Assembly: GCA_903872345.1 (NCBI GenBank)
Contig: CAIQKM010000033.1
Coordinates: 16,109-80,108 of the forward strand
Source: an uncultured Verrucomicrobia subdivision 3 bacterium
Lineage (GTDB): Bacteria; Verrucomicrobiota; Verrucomicrobiia; Limisphaerales; UBA11358
DNA length: 64,000 nucleotides
Reading direction: 5' to 3'
The position numbers and the translations under genes were made by a program. Below the pieces are notes generated by a model. That model saw nothing but the letters and a program-made list of their open reading frames with translations. It was not told where the DNA came from and searched no databases. How positions within the stretch are numbered: the first letter of the stretch is position 1; each line of letters begins with the position of its first letter. This document shows positions 6,078-14,802 of the stretch, one piece after another.

Positions 6078-8374
6078 ATTATCGCTCTCCCGGCATCCCT
6101 TTGGCAGAAGCCGGCGGTCTGCCTCCCATCCGTGGGGCCGCCAGCCCGGCGGAAACCGTCGTTAAGCGGGATCCTTCCGATGCCTCCATTGGCACCGGTA
6201 ACTTTACCCAGGGCTTGCCGGCCTATTGGTTCGCGCGGGGCATTGGCGGGGAAGGGCGTGAAGGCATGAGCAGCCCCTACGCGCACTCCGCCTGGGTGCG
6301 TCGGGCCATCAAGTTTGTGTCCGGGCCGATCTCCTCGGTGGATTTGGTCTTTACCCAGCCGAAGGCCTCGGCGGCCATGCGCCGGCATCGGGGGCAGGGC
6401 CGGCGGCTGTTCACCAGCCGGGGCATTGTGGCCCGTAATCAGGCCGCCGAGGTGGATCTGCCCCAAATCCGCGAATGGCTCAGGGAGCCGATGGCGGGCC
6501 TAACCTATGAGGACTTCGTGGAAGCATCCCTGGGCTGGTACAAATTGCAGGAATGTTTCTGGGTACTGGCGGATCAGGACGCCCGCGTTCCGTTCCCGGA
6601 AGTGAAGGCCAATCCCTACGCGCCCATCATCGTGGCCCGGCCGGATCGGATGCGGCCCACCGTGGCAGCCGGCAAGATTACGGCGTGGAATTTTACCGAT
6701 GCCAGCGGCAAGGTCTGGGAGTTGGATCCCGAGCAGGTGGTGCGCCTCTTTGGCTGGAATCCCTATGATCCCCATCGCGGCCTGGGCGATTATGCCAGCG
6801 CGCACTTGGCGGCGGAATCGCATCACCTCGGCAGCAAGTTCAAGCGCAACCTCACGGCGGATAATGATACCGCCCCGATCATCAGCGCCAAAAACGGCAC
6901 CCCCAGCGATTTGCAGATTGAGCAAATCAAGATGAGCATCCTGGAACGTCGCCAGGCGCGGATGCGCGGCAACAGCAAGGCGCTCTTCCTGCCCGGCGAA
7001 GTGGACGTGCATGACCCCAAGATTCTCAGCGTGGACGCGGCGTTCATTGCCGGCATGTTGGAAGATCGCCACGAAATCTTCATCGCCTTCGGCGTGCCGC
7101 CCAGTTTGGCGGATGTGAAGGCCAGCTACAGCATCGGCCAGGCGAGCGATTGGTTTGCGCTTATCTTTAATACCTGCATTCCCGAGGGGAACAAATTCTG
7201 CGCGGCCCTGGAGCAATTGATCTTCCGCCTCAGCGGCGAGCGCGTGGAAGTGGGTTTGGATTGGGATGAGCACTACGTCATGCAACAGGTGCGCAGCGAA
7301 CGGATGAAAGATGCGGACAGCCTGTTCGGCAAGGGTGTGCCCATGAAGGTAATTAGCGAGTATCTGAATCTGGGCCTGCCCGAGTACGAGGAATGGAATC
7401 AAGGCTACATCCCCATCAACCTCACGCCCGTGAGCGGCGCGGCCAATGAAGCGGCCCAGACGGTGCCAGAACCGGCCGCCGATGATTTTAATGAGACGCC
7501 CGGCGCGGACAATGCCACGGGTGAGGCCAAGGCCGGCAGCGCCTTGATTCGCAATGCATTTTTGCAACGGTCCAATGGGGCACCGGCAACTTGCCGGAGG
7601 AAGCCGGCCAGCAAGAAACTGTGGGAGCAGCACATGAAGCTGCGCGGCGCGGCCATCAAACAATATCAGGCCAAGGTAAGCAAGCTGTTCATGGCTTACC
7701 GCGTAACGGCCCTGAAACATTTGGATGCCGTCTATGCCGGGAAAAGCGTGGCCACCAAATCCCTGGTGGAAGTGATTTTCTCCGCCACCGGGTTTAATCG
7801 CGATCTCAAAACGAACCTCAAACCGGTCACGCAATCCGTGCTGCAACGCGCGGGCGAAGAGTTGTTCGGCGAGATCGGCCGCCCGGAAGATGCCTGGACC
7901 ATGGCGCCGCCCAAGGCCGTGGCCTTTATCGAAACGCGCGACAAGCTGCTGGCCAGCGTGGGCGACACCGCGCAAAGCCAGTTGAACACCGCCTTGCAGG
8001 AAGGCATTGCCAATGGCGAGACCACCGCCGAATTGGCCGGCCGCGTGAAAGGCGTCTTTAACAATTTGCAGAACTTCGAGGCCCGCCGCATTGCCATGAC
8101 GGAGACGAGCGCCGCCTACGGCTTCGCCCGGCACGAAGCGATGAGCGATGCCGGCATTGAGTTCAAGAGCTGGCTTTCCAGCCACGGGCCGAACATGCGC
8201 GAGGCTCATGCCCAGGCGGAGTCGGATTATGCCGATGCGCCCATTCCCCTGGATGAACCCTTCATCGTGGATGGCGAAGAACTGATGTACCCCGGCGATG
8301 ATGCCGGTTCCCCGGGCAACGTGATTAACTGCCACTGCATTCAACTGGCCGTGGCCAAACCCAACGACGAATAA
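6074..8374 (+). CDS. Portal protein fused to Mu F/SPP1 gp7-type head protein
   Basis: A 766-residue protein (start 6074 by ATGA overlap). The N-terminal 430 or so residues look like a phage portal: SPYAHSAWVRRAIKFVSGPIS, a central VVRLFGWNPYDPHRGLG region, and LTADNDTAPIISA. A Pro/Ala-rich linker follows near 440-480. The C-terminal third is an F-like minor head domain, with TETSAAYGFARHEAM and the typical ending GSPGNVINCHC. Portal and F-like proteins are usually two adjacent genes; here they are one polypeptide. The portal ring is the DNA entry/exit channel; F-like proteins are minor capsid components. Confidence 0.85.
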   Translation: MNYRSPGIPLAEAGGLPPIRGAASPAETVVKRDPSDASIGTGNFTQGLPAYWFARGIGGEGREGMSSPYAHSAWVRRAIKFVSGPISSVDLVFTQPKASAAMRRHRGQGRRLFTSRGIVARNQAAEVDLPQIREWLREPMAGLTYEDFVEASLGWYKLQECFWVLADQDARVPFPEVKANPYAPIIVARPDRMRPTVAAGKITAWNFTDASGKVWELDPEQVVRLFGWNPYDPHRGLGDYASAHLAAESHHLGSKFKRNLTADNDTAPIISAKNGTPSDLQIEQIKMSILERRQARMRGNSKALFLPGEVDVHDPKILSVDAAFIAGMLEDRHEIFIAFGVPPSLADVKASYSIGQASDWFALIFNTCIPEGNKFCAALEQLIFRLSGERVEVGLDWDEHYVMQQVRSERMKDADSLFGKGVPMKVISEYLNLGLPEYEEWNQGYIPINLTPVSGAANEAAQTVPEPAADDFNETPGADNATGEAKAGSALIRNAFLQRSNGAPATCRRKPASKKLWEQHMKLRGAAIKQYQAKVSKLFMAYRVTALKHLDAVYAGKSVATKSLVEVIFSATGFNRDLKTNLKPVTQSVLQRAGEELFGEIGRPEDAWTMAPPKAVAFIETRDKLLASVGDTAQSQLNTALQEGIANGETTAELAGRVKGVFNNLQNFEARRIAMTETSAAYGFARHEAMSDAGIEFKSWLSSHGPNMREAHAQAESDYADAPIPLDEPFIVDGEELMYPGDDAGSPGNVINCHCIQLAVAKPNDE

Positions 8375-8377
8375 ACT

Positions 8378-8569
8378 ATGAGCCGACCCTCTTTTAAATC
8401 TGTCATTCGCCCGGATCTGAATGTCCGCCGCGTGGGCCGTCGCACCGAAGTGTCCAAGCGCGATGGCCTCGGCAGCCTCACCTATGTGACCGAGAAAGCG
8501 AATGCGCAGACCGCCGCCTTGCTTAATTCCAAATTTCCCATGGCGGTCATCGCCCCGCCTATTCGCTAA
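8378..8569 (+). CDS. Small basic phage protein
   Basis: A 63-residue protein starting 3 bases after the portal stop and ending one base before the protease ATG. It is basic at the N-terminus (RPDLNVRRVGRRTEVSKRDG) with no cysteine and no hydrophobic segment. Tight spacing and consistent frame argue that it is real; it may be a minor head or scaffold accessory. Function is unknown. Confidence 0.55.
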   Translation: MSRPSFKSVIRPDLNVRRVGRRTEVSKRDGLGSLTYVTEKANAQTAALLNSKFPMAVIAPPIR

Positions 8570-8570
8570 C

Positions 8571-9266
8571 ATGAAACCCAATACCATGCTCCGCCGCACG
8601 ATTCACCCGCAGATCCGGGTGCTGGATGAAGCCAAGGGCCTTGTTGAATACATCGCCACCGATGAATCCGTGGATAGCTACAATGAGATCGTGCGCGCGG
8701 GCGGCGCCGACTTCTCGCGCTTTGAAAAGAACGCGCCGTTTGTGGACAGCCATGATTATTCCCAAATAGACAAGTGCCTGGGCCGCGTGGTGGATTGGAA
8801 GATCACCGGCAACCGCGTGGTGGAGACCGTGCAATGGGCCATTGATGTGGCCGAAAACAAAATGGCCCAATACGGTTTTAGCATGACCAAGGCCGGCTAT
8901 CTCAAAGCGGTGAGCATTGGCTTCATGCCCACCGCCTACGCCACCAAGTGGGACAGCAACCCCACGCCGTTTCAGGATGCGCTGAAGGATATGAACCTGC
9001 CGGCCGGTACCAACGTCACCTGCGTTTACCTGGCCTGGCTGCAACTGGAACTCTCCGCGTGCGTCATCGGTGCCAACGGCAATGCCGTGGCCAAAGCCTA
9101 CAAGGCCGGCGTGGTGGATGATGCGTTCCTCGACTTAATTTCCGCGCAGCGCGCGCAGTCTGACACCGCCAACTTGACCGATGGTCCCGCTGCCGTCGAG
9201 TTGGCCCGGCAGCGGGCAAAAACGGCGTTTCTGGTGGAAATCCAAACCAAAATTAAAACGTTATGA
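8571..9266 (+). CDS. Prohead (capsid maturation) protease
   Basis: A 231-residue HK97-type prohead protease; I use the ATG at 8571, as the track's 8502 start overlaps the previous gene out of context. The catalytic histidine is H61 in FVDSHDY and the serine is S115 in LKAVSIGF, the usual spacing for this family. It would cleave the capsid scaffold (delta) domain during head maturation. It lies between the portal and major capsid genes, as in most HK97-like modules, and overlaps the capsid start. Confidence 0.85.
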   Translation: MKPNTMLRRTIHPQIRVLDEAKGLVEYIATDESVDSYNEIVRAGGADFSRFEKNAPFVDSHDYSQIDKCLGRVVDWKITGNRVVETVQWAIDVAENKMAQYGFSMTKAGYLKAVSIGFMPTAYATKWDSNPTPFQDALKDMNLPAGTNVTCVYLAWLQLELSACVIGANGNAVAKAYKAGVVDDAFLDLISAQRAQSDTANLTDGPAAVELARQRAKTAFLVEIQTKIKTL

Positions 9267-10645
9267 TGAAATTCCGTAATATCTTGCTCGCCCCGGATTC
9301 CGCCGCCGGCGTGCTCCCCGAAGCCGATTTCCAGCGCAAAGTGCTGGGTGGAGTCGAAACCCTGACCAAAGCTCAGGAAAAACAACAGACCGACCTCGCC
9401 AAGGTGATGGGCGATCTGGACCGCGCTGACAAAGAGGTGAAAGCCGCTTTAGAAGACCTCACCAAAGTCAAGAACCAGTCCAACGCCTCTTACGAGGACG
9501 TGCTGAAACGCATGGAGAAGGTGCAACGCCAGGTGACGTTGAACGCCAATTCCAGCTTCCGCAATCCCATCCAGCGGGCGCTGGCGGATGAAGAATTCCG
9601 CACGCGCATGAACGCCACGGCGCGCTACATGTTCGCCCTGCAAACCAAATCCAAGTGCGATCCGGCCTACATCAAGCTGGTCGAAGAGGGCAGCGCCCAA
9701 GCCAAAGCCATCACCGGCGTGGATTCCGGCCTCGGCCAGGCCACCGTGCCCACCGACACGTTCAATACGATCTATGATCTGTTGCTCGAATACGGCGATT
9801 ACTCCACGCTGGGCACCACCCGCGTGGGTGCGCGCACCAATGTGCTGCCCGTGGCCACGGCCCGCCCGCAGTTCTACTGGATTGGTTCGCAATCCACCCT
9901 GGCGGAAGGTTCCGCGATCACGGCCGGTGCCTTCGGTGGTTCGCAGGTGCTGCTCATCATCAACACCCTCGCGGTGCTGATGTATGCCGCGCGCGAATTG
10001 TTGCAGGATTCCACCATTGATCTCGCGCCGTACATCACGCGCCAGTTGGTGCAGAGCATCGCTTGGGGTATGGATACGGCCACCTTCATCGGCACCGGCA
10101 ACCAGGACACCACCAACGGCGGTTACGTGGGCATCTTCAATGCCGCGCTGGCCAATACCAACCTGGGCGTGAGCGCCGGGGCCGGTCGCACCCAGGTGAG
10201 CAAGTTGTTGGTGGATGACTTCGTCCAGGCGCAACTCACCGTGAGCGCGCAGGTGCTCCGCAAAAAGCCCATGTGGTGGGCGCACCCCCAGATGATGGCG
10301 CGCATCGCCCTCATCAAAGACGGTCTCGGCCGCCCGATCTTCCAGACGTGGCAGGAAGTGCCCAACCCCGGATCCATCGGCAGCATCCTCGGTTTCCCCG
10401 TGCATCCCACCGCCATCGCGCCGAACACGGATGGCAACAGCCAGCCCGTGATCGTCTTTGGCGACCCGGATGGGCAGGAAAACGGCATTCGCGTGGATCT
10501 GGAGCTCGCCACCAGCGAAGACATCGGTTTCCCGCAGAACTTGGTGGCTTACCGCGCCCTGCTGCGCGCGGGCTGTAAAATTCTCACCACGGCGGGTTCT
10601 ACCACCCTCAAACCCTTTGCCGTGCTCAGCACGGCCGCCGCCTAA
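9263..10645 (+). CDS. HK97-type major capsid protein
   Basis: A 460-residue capsid protein with an N-terminal helical scaffold/delta domain (about 20-105, rich in Lys, Glu and Asp) and a C-terminal HK97 fold. Recognisable parts are QATVPTDTFNTIYDLL, a SAITAGAF loop, the membrane-like AVLMYAARELLQDSTIDL helix, and PVIVFGDPDG near the end. A second ATG lies three bases after the first. The first residues (ILLAPDSAAGVLPE) closely resemble the start of the tail-region protein at 14803. The preceding gene is the protease expected to remove the delta domain. Confidence 0.9.
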   Translation: MMKFRNILLAPDSAAGVLPEADFQRKVLGGVETLTKAQEKQQTDLAKVMGDLDRADKEVKAALEDLTKVKNQSNASYEDVLKRMEKVQRQVTLNANSSFRNPIQRALADEEFRTRMNATARYMFALQTKSKCDPAYIKLVEEGSAQAKAITGVDSGLGQATVPTDTFNTIYDLLLEYGDYSTLGTTRVGARTNVLPVATARPQFYWIGSQSTLAEGSAITAGAFGGSQVLLIINTLAVLMYAARELLQDSTIDLAPYITRQLVQSIAWGMDTATFIGTGNQDTTNGGYVGIFNAALANTNLGVSAGAGRTQVSKLLVDDFVQAQLTVSAQVLRKKPMWWAHPQMMARIALIKDGLGRPIFQTWQEVPNPGSIGSILGFPVHPTAIAPNTDGNSQPVIVFGDPDGQENGIRVDLELATSEDIGFPQNLVAYRALLRAGCKILTTAGSTTLKPFAVLSTAAA

Positions 10646-10713
10646 GCAACTGGCGGTGTGGCCCTGCGCTGCGCCGCCAACTTTTTAAAAACAACCATTA
10701 ACCAAACGTTAAA

Positions 10714-11604
10714 ATGAAATCTGAAAACGAAATCAAAGCTCTCCCGCTGGAGGATCTCCAGAAATTCGTGATTGAACTGCGCGCGGTGCCCACCGGCGAC
10801 AAGTTCTACCCCACCGCCAAAGTGTTGATCGCCTTTGCGACCGGCCTGAAAAAGTACAAGGAACCGGAGCTCGTGGAAGTGACCAACGAGGCGGATCATC
10901 CCGTGCCCGTGGACGGCAAGGAAATCGCCGCCGGTGCCACCGGCAAGGTGTACCCCTGGCAAGCTGCCGCCCTTTCCCGCTGGCTCACGCCCGTGGGCAA
11001 AGTGGCCAGCCTGCTGCTGTTTCTGTTTGCCCTGGCGTTTACGGCCGGCGCACAGGTTCAGCCGTATGTGCTGGGCAGTGCCAGCCAGTACAACGTGGTG
11101 GCCGTAAATGGTTTTTATGCCACCACGAATCTGAACGGCCCCACCTTCACCAACGCCACCGGCGGCGGCACGGTCTATTACACGGCCACCGTCACCAACG
11201 CCACGGCCATCTACACCAATGCCAATTGGGCTTTTAACGCCTCCGGCATTTGGACGAACACGCCCACCTACAGCACCAACAACCTGATCAATCAGCCGGG
11301 CGTGGTGGGTTTGGTGAATTATGACACGGCGAATATCCAGTTCGGCGGCGCGCTCACGGCCGCCGGCACGGGCACCAATGCCCTGGCAAATTGGGATTTT
11401 TCCAATGACGCCGTGAATTGGCAGACCAACGCCCTCGTGCAAACGCTGATCCTGAACGGCACCCAGTTTGTGACCACCAACAGCACGCTCACGCTGTTCG
11501 GTCCGGGGTACATACGTCTGAACTCCATCAGCATCTCCAACGGCGTGCCGTTCACCAATATCTTGGTGACCGTCAGCCGCAAACCCAGCCGTACTGGCCC
11601 TTGA
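10714..11604 (+). CDS. Phage-cluster protein with internal signal-like segment
   Basis: A 296-residue protein in two parts. Residues 1-95 are a charged soluble domain. Residues 97-113 (VASLLLFLFALAFTAGA) then form a membrane/signal segment ending AGAQ, followed by a beta-rich, Thr/Asn/Gly-rich region (TNLNGPTFTNATGGG) resembling fibre or adhesin repeats. A GTG at 10993 just before the segment could start a separate exported protein, so this could be two genes in one frame. It stands where a head decoration or joining protein is often found. Function unknown. Confidence 0.6.
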   Translation: MKSENEIKALPLEDLQKFVIELRAVPTGDKFYPTAKVLIAFATGLKKYKEPELVEVTNEADHPVPVDGKEIAAGATGKVYPWQAAALSRWLTPVGKVASLLLFLFALAFTAGAQVQPYVLGSASQYNVVAVNGFYATTNLNGPTFTNATGGGTVYYTATVTNATAIYTNANWAFNASGIWTNTPTYSTNNLINQPGVVGLVNYDTANIQFGGALTAAGTGTNALANWDFSNDAVNWQTNALVQTLILNGTQFVTTNSTLTLFGPGYIRLNSISISNGVPFTNILVTVSRKPSRTGP

Positions 11605-11630
11605 ACGCCGGTCTAACCCACGTTTAAGCC

Positions 11631-11813
11631 ATGTTAAATCAACCGCCCCAGGATCGAATGGTACGTGCCGTACAGGCCATTACCAGGTCCGTGCCTGCGC
11701 CCGTTCGGTCTGGGGCGGTTTTCTCCCCCGAAACGCCTGGCTACGAAGAATGGTTGCGCCGCCAGGCCCAGCCGGTTCGTAAATCGGCAATCGTCAATCG
11801 TAAATCCCCATGA
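11631..11813 (+). CDS. Small ORF whose 3' end is a heptamer repeat
   Basis: A 60-residue ORF between the previous gene and the head-tail connector. The N-terminal 45 residues are unremarkable (Pro/Arg-rich); the last residues (KSAIVNRKSP) are encoded by 7-base repeats AATCGGC AATCGTC AATCGTA AATCCCC, which end at the next ATG. The reading frame may be real, or may be fortuitous spacer carrying the repeat. Confidence 0.4.
   Translation: MLNQPPQDRMVRAVQAITRSVPAPVRSGAVFSPETPGYEEWLRRQAQPVRKSAIVNRKSP
11782..11809 (+). repeat. Heptamer tandem repeat abutting connector start
   Basis: Four units AATCGGC AATCGTC AATCGTA AATCCCC directly followed by the ATG at 11810. It is the same arrangement as at 2314-2341 but with a different heptamer. 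Confidence 0.85.
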
Positions 11814-12484
11814 ACGCTGGCTTCTCCAATCTCGATTACCTGAAACGCCAGTTGCTGGCCCCGGCCTTGCGCGCCACGGTTACGTACGATGACCAGATTC
11901 TCGCGCTGGGCCAGGGCGTGGTGGGCATGTTCCAGAATTTGTGCAACCGCGAGTTCGGTTACCAAGCCGGCATTCAGGAGATTGCCCTGGGCGACCGCTC
12001 CTTCTGGTTTGCGCGCCGGATCCCGGTAACGCAATTCACCGGCGTGAACCTGCGTTTTTTTAAGTCCGACGATTGGGTGAGCATTCAGAACCAGCCCCTG
12101 CAGGCGGATGAAGAAAAGGGCCTCATCCATTTCGGCTACACCCTCGGCCGCTCGCCCATTCAATTCCAATTGATTTACAACGGCGGCTATTGGTGGGAGC
12201 AGTTGGAGCCGGATGACGCCGCTTTCCCCAGCGCGATCCCCGCCGACATCACCAACAACGCCGCCGGGATTGATCCCAAGAAATTTTTGCTCCCGCCCGA
12301 TCTCCTGCTGGCCTGGGTACTGCAATGTAAGCATATGTGGCAAACGATTGATCCCCGCGGCACCAAGATCGTGGCGGAAGAAAAACTGGCCCGTGCCGTG
12401 CCGCAGCAAGTGTTCGGCGATATGGACCTGGTTCCGCAAGTGGCGAACCTGCTGAAACAATATTACCGCTATCAAATCACCTAG
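11810..12484 (+). CDS. Head-tail connector/adaptor protein (putative)
   Basis: A 224-residue protein. An N-terminal helix bundle (NLDYLKRQLLAPALR ... GQGVVGMFQNLCNREF) and late helices (LLLAWVLQCKHMWQ, VANLLKQYY) match the alpha-helical gp6-type adaptors that stack under the portal, with a beta insertion in between. The start lies directly after a heptamer repeat. It is immediately followed (no gap) by the tail-completion gene. Confidence 0.65.
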   Translation: MNAGFSNLDYLKRQLLAPALRATVTYDDQILALGQGVVGMFQNLCNREFGYQAGIQEIALGDRSFWFARRIPVTQFTGVNLRFFKSDDWVSIQNQPLQADEEKGLIHFGYTLGRSPIQFQLIYNGGYWWEQLEPDDAAFPSAIPADITNNAAGIDPKKFLLPPDLLLAWVLQCKHMWQTIDPRGTKIVAEEKLARAVPQQVFGDMDLVPQVANLLKQYYRYQIT

Positions 12485-13045
12485 ATGAGCCAAGCCTTTG
12501 ACATCCAAATCTCCGGCGACCTCGTGGCGCAAATCCCGCGCCTCAAGGATCCCGCCGGGCACAGCCGTGCGATCGCGCGGGAGATGGATTACCAAAATCA
12601 ACTCACCGTGGCCCGCATTCAGGCCGGGCACTTGTCCGGCCCCACCAGCGACAGCAGCCTGAGCGTGCGCACCAATCGGCTGCGCAGTTCGGCCAATGCC
12701 AGCAAGGCGGTCATGGCGGGTGCCACCGTGGTGAGCACCATTGGCAGCAACGTGGTTTATGCGGCGGTGCACGAATTTGGCGCGGTGATCCAGCGCACGG
12801 TCAAAGCCGGATCCGTGAAGCTCCGCACCAACAAGCAGGGCAATCTGCTGCGCCGAGGCAACCTCGCCACCTTTGCCGGCCGCAATCACAAATCCTTTAA
12901 GACGGTGCAATTCAAAGGCGGCAAAAGCTACACCATCACCATCCCGGCGCGCGCGCCCTTCGCCCATGGCATTGCCGACCGCCTGCCGGAATACACCGCC
13001 GCGTTTGAAGCCGTGACCGCCGAATACCTGGGAGGGGCTAACTAA
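12485..13045 (+). CDS. Tail-completion protein (HK97 gp10/Mu virion morphogenesis-like)
   Basis: A 186-residue protein with the hallmarks of gp10-like or Mu G-like tail completion proteins. These are a helical N-terminus, then VRTNRLRSSANAS, STIGSNVVYAAVHEFGAVIQ, and a C-terminal ITIPARAPFAHGI box, where VYAAVHEFG and the PARAPF region are characteristic. It would help join tail to head. The stop overlaps the next ATG (TAATG), and a clear GGAGGGG ribosome binding site precedes that next start. Confidence 0.75.
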   Translation: MSQAFDIQISGDLVAQIPRLKDPAGHSRAIAREMDYQNQLTVARIQAGHLSGPTSDSSLSVRTNRLRSSANASKAVMAGATVVSTIGSNVVYAAVHEFGAVIQRTVKAGSVKLRTNKQGNLLRRGNLATFAGRNHKSFKTVQFKGGKSYTITIPARAPFAHGIADRLPEYTAAFEAVTAEYLGGAN

Positions 13046-13782
13046 TGCTCACCGATTTCAAACAGCTCCAGCGCGATGCCGCCTTCGCTTTTGCCAGCGA
13101 CAGTCGGTTGCAGACGGTGAACATCATCACGCGCGAGCAGTTGCTGGCGGATCAATCCCGCCTGCCCGATGCCACGCTCAGTGCCGAGGTGCTCGTGTAT
13201 ATCACGCCGCGCAACGGCAAGATGGGCGTGGGCGTGATTGTGGAGAAGCCGCGCTTTGAAGTGCTGAATCCACAGGCACCGGGGCCGCAAGGCGACATCG
13301 TGATTGAATCCCTGGTGCTGGAAGATCAGCTCACTAACATGGATCCCGCCGAGGGCACCTTGCTGGCCGCGGACTATGTCGCGCAAATCCTGTTGGAAAT
13401 CGGCCACGGCTGGAATTTGAATTTCCAATCCGATTTCACGGCGGACCGCCAGGCGATGGTGGAAGCCAAGGAATGGCAGCCGCTGCGCGCCTACAAGGTT
13501 AGCCACCGCATGATCCTCAGCCGCGCCCAGACCGCGCGTGTGACCACGCCCGCCATCACCAACGATGGCACCAACATCACGCTCACGAACGATCCCAGCA
13601 CGCCGTCCGCCGCCATCTATTACACGCTCAATAGCGATTCCCCGGCCCCGGACAATGCCCAAGCCACCCTTTACACTGGCCCGTTTGCCGCGCCCGCTGG
13701 CACCACCACCTTGCGCTGGGCGGCCTACCAGCCTGGCTGGCTCAATTCTGCGTTCGCCCAAGTAACCATCAACAATAATTAA
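13045..13782 (+). CDS. Tail terminator-like protein with chitobiase-type C-terminal domain
   Basis: A 245-residue protein. Residues 1-160 or so look like a tail terminator/minor tail protein (LVYITPRNGKMGVGVIVEKPRFEV). Residues about 160-245 look like a beta-sandwich of the chitobiase/beta-hexosaminidase C-terminal type: AIYYTLNSDSPAPD, LYTGPF, TTLRWAAYQPGWLNS. Such appended domains on virions usually bind carbohydrate or cell surfaces. The start is well supported by GGAGGGG eight bases upstream. Confidence 0.65.
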   Translation: MLTDFKQLQRDAAFAFASDSRLQTVNIITREQLLADQSRLPDATLSAEVLVYITPRNGKMGVGVIVEKPRFEVLNPQAPGPQGDIVIESLVLEDQLTNMDPAEGTLLAADYVAQILLEIGHGWNLNFQSDFTADRQAMVEAKEWQPLRAYKVSHRMILSRAQTARVTTPAITNDGTNITLTNDPSTPSAAIYYTLNSDSPAPDNAQATLYTGPFAAPAGTTTLRWAAYQPGWLNSAFAQVTINNN

Positions 13783-13794
13783 TCCCCAAAACCT

Positions 13795-14742
13795 ATGAGT
13801 CTATCCATCTCTCGCGCGAACCTGCCTGGCAGCGGCGCACCCAAGATCACCTACAAAGGCGCGACCCTCTGGACGCGCGCCGATTTGATGATTCCCCTGA
13901 AGCAATCGCTGAAGGAACAAAAAAGCAGCATGTACGGCCTTGTTACGTGGACGCGCGATGGCCGTAGCATTGAATTCGAGATCCCGATCTACGGGTTCTG
14001 GCAATCGCTTTCCGTGCTGTTTCCCAGCTACATTCTCAACGGCATCTACGGATCCCGCATCTTTGGTCTCACCGACACGCCCTTGACCATTGTGGCCCGC
14101 AATGGCGATCAGATTGTGCTCAACAACGTGCAGCTCGTGGGCATCACCAACCTCAAGCTGAAGGCCAATGAACAGATTTTCTCCGGCAACGCCAAGTTTG
14201 TGGCACTGATCGGCAACAACCTGTCGCCGAATACGCCCAATTCGTATTACACCATTACCACCGGCGCGGCGTATGTGGATGCCGGCTTTGCCCAGGCGAA
14301 CTTCAAAGCCCTGGCGTGGACGGGCGCGTGGGGCGCGCGCAGCGGGTTCACCAACATCCTCACCCAAGATGGCTGGGATATTGACTGGCAGGTGAAATTC
14401 CTGAGCCCGGATGATTTGATTGATGGCATCGGCCCCGTGGATAAGTTCTTTGATTCCTGCCTGCCCAAGATTTCCGCCATCGTCGTGGGCCCCAGCCTGG
14501 CGCAGTTGGATGCCGCCGTGGATTTCCAGGGCAACAACGCCACCGTGGGCGCGGACATCGCCGCCGATTCGGATCCGCTCGTGCTCACCGATGGCACCAG
14601 CACCATCACGCTGGCCGTGAGCAGCGTGATTGAAACCGGCCTCGTCTTTGCGCCCGGTAAAAAACGCATCGCCAAAACCACCTGGCAGGGAACGCTCGGC
14701 TTCTCCGCCGGCGTGCCCAACGCCATCGCCGCCGTGTCGTGA
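13795..14742 (+). CDS. Major tail (tube) protein candidate
   Basis: A 315-residue mainly beta protein between the tail terminator-like gene and the tape-measure region, the usual place for the tail tube. It begins with SISRANLPGSGAPKITYKGATLW, has a middle part resembling tube-protein sheets, and ends with a possible extra beta domain (about 235-315). There is no signal peptide and no membrane segment. Assignment rests mainly on position and predicted beta content. Confidence 0.55.
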   Translation: MSLSISRANLPGSGAPKITYKGATLWTRADLMIPLKQSLKEQKSSMYGLVTWTRDGRSIEFEIPIYGFWQSLSVLFPSYILNGIYGSRIFGLTDTPLTIVARNGDQIVLNNVQLVGITNLKLKANEQIFSGNAKFVALIGNNLSPNTPNSYYTITTGAAYVDAGFAQANFKALAWTGAWGARSGFTNILTQDGWDIDWQVKFLSPDDLIDGIGPVDKFFDSCLPKISAIVVGPSLAQLDAAVDFQGNNATVGADIAADSDPLVLTDGTSTITLAVSSVIETGLVFAPGKKRIAKTTWQGTLGFSAGVPNAIAAVS

Positions 14743-14802
14743 GGCCACGACGGGCCATTATTAAAAATGTCTGACCACCCTTAACCAAAAAATAAAACAC
14801 CT

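Noticed and set aside
6500-8599. 699-residue minus-strand ORF opposite the portal gene
   Set aside because: Shadow of the portal gene; all neighbouring genes are on the plus strand and coupled.
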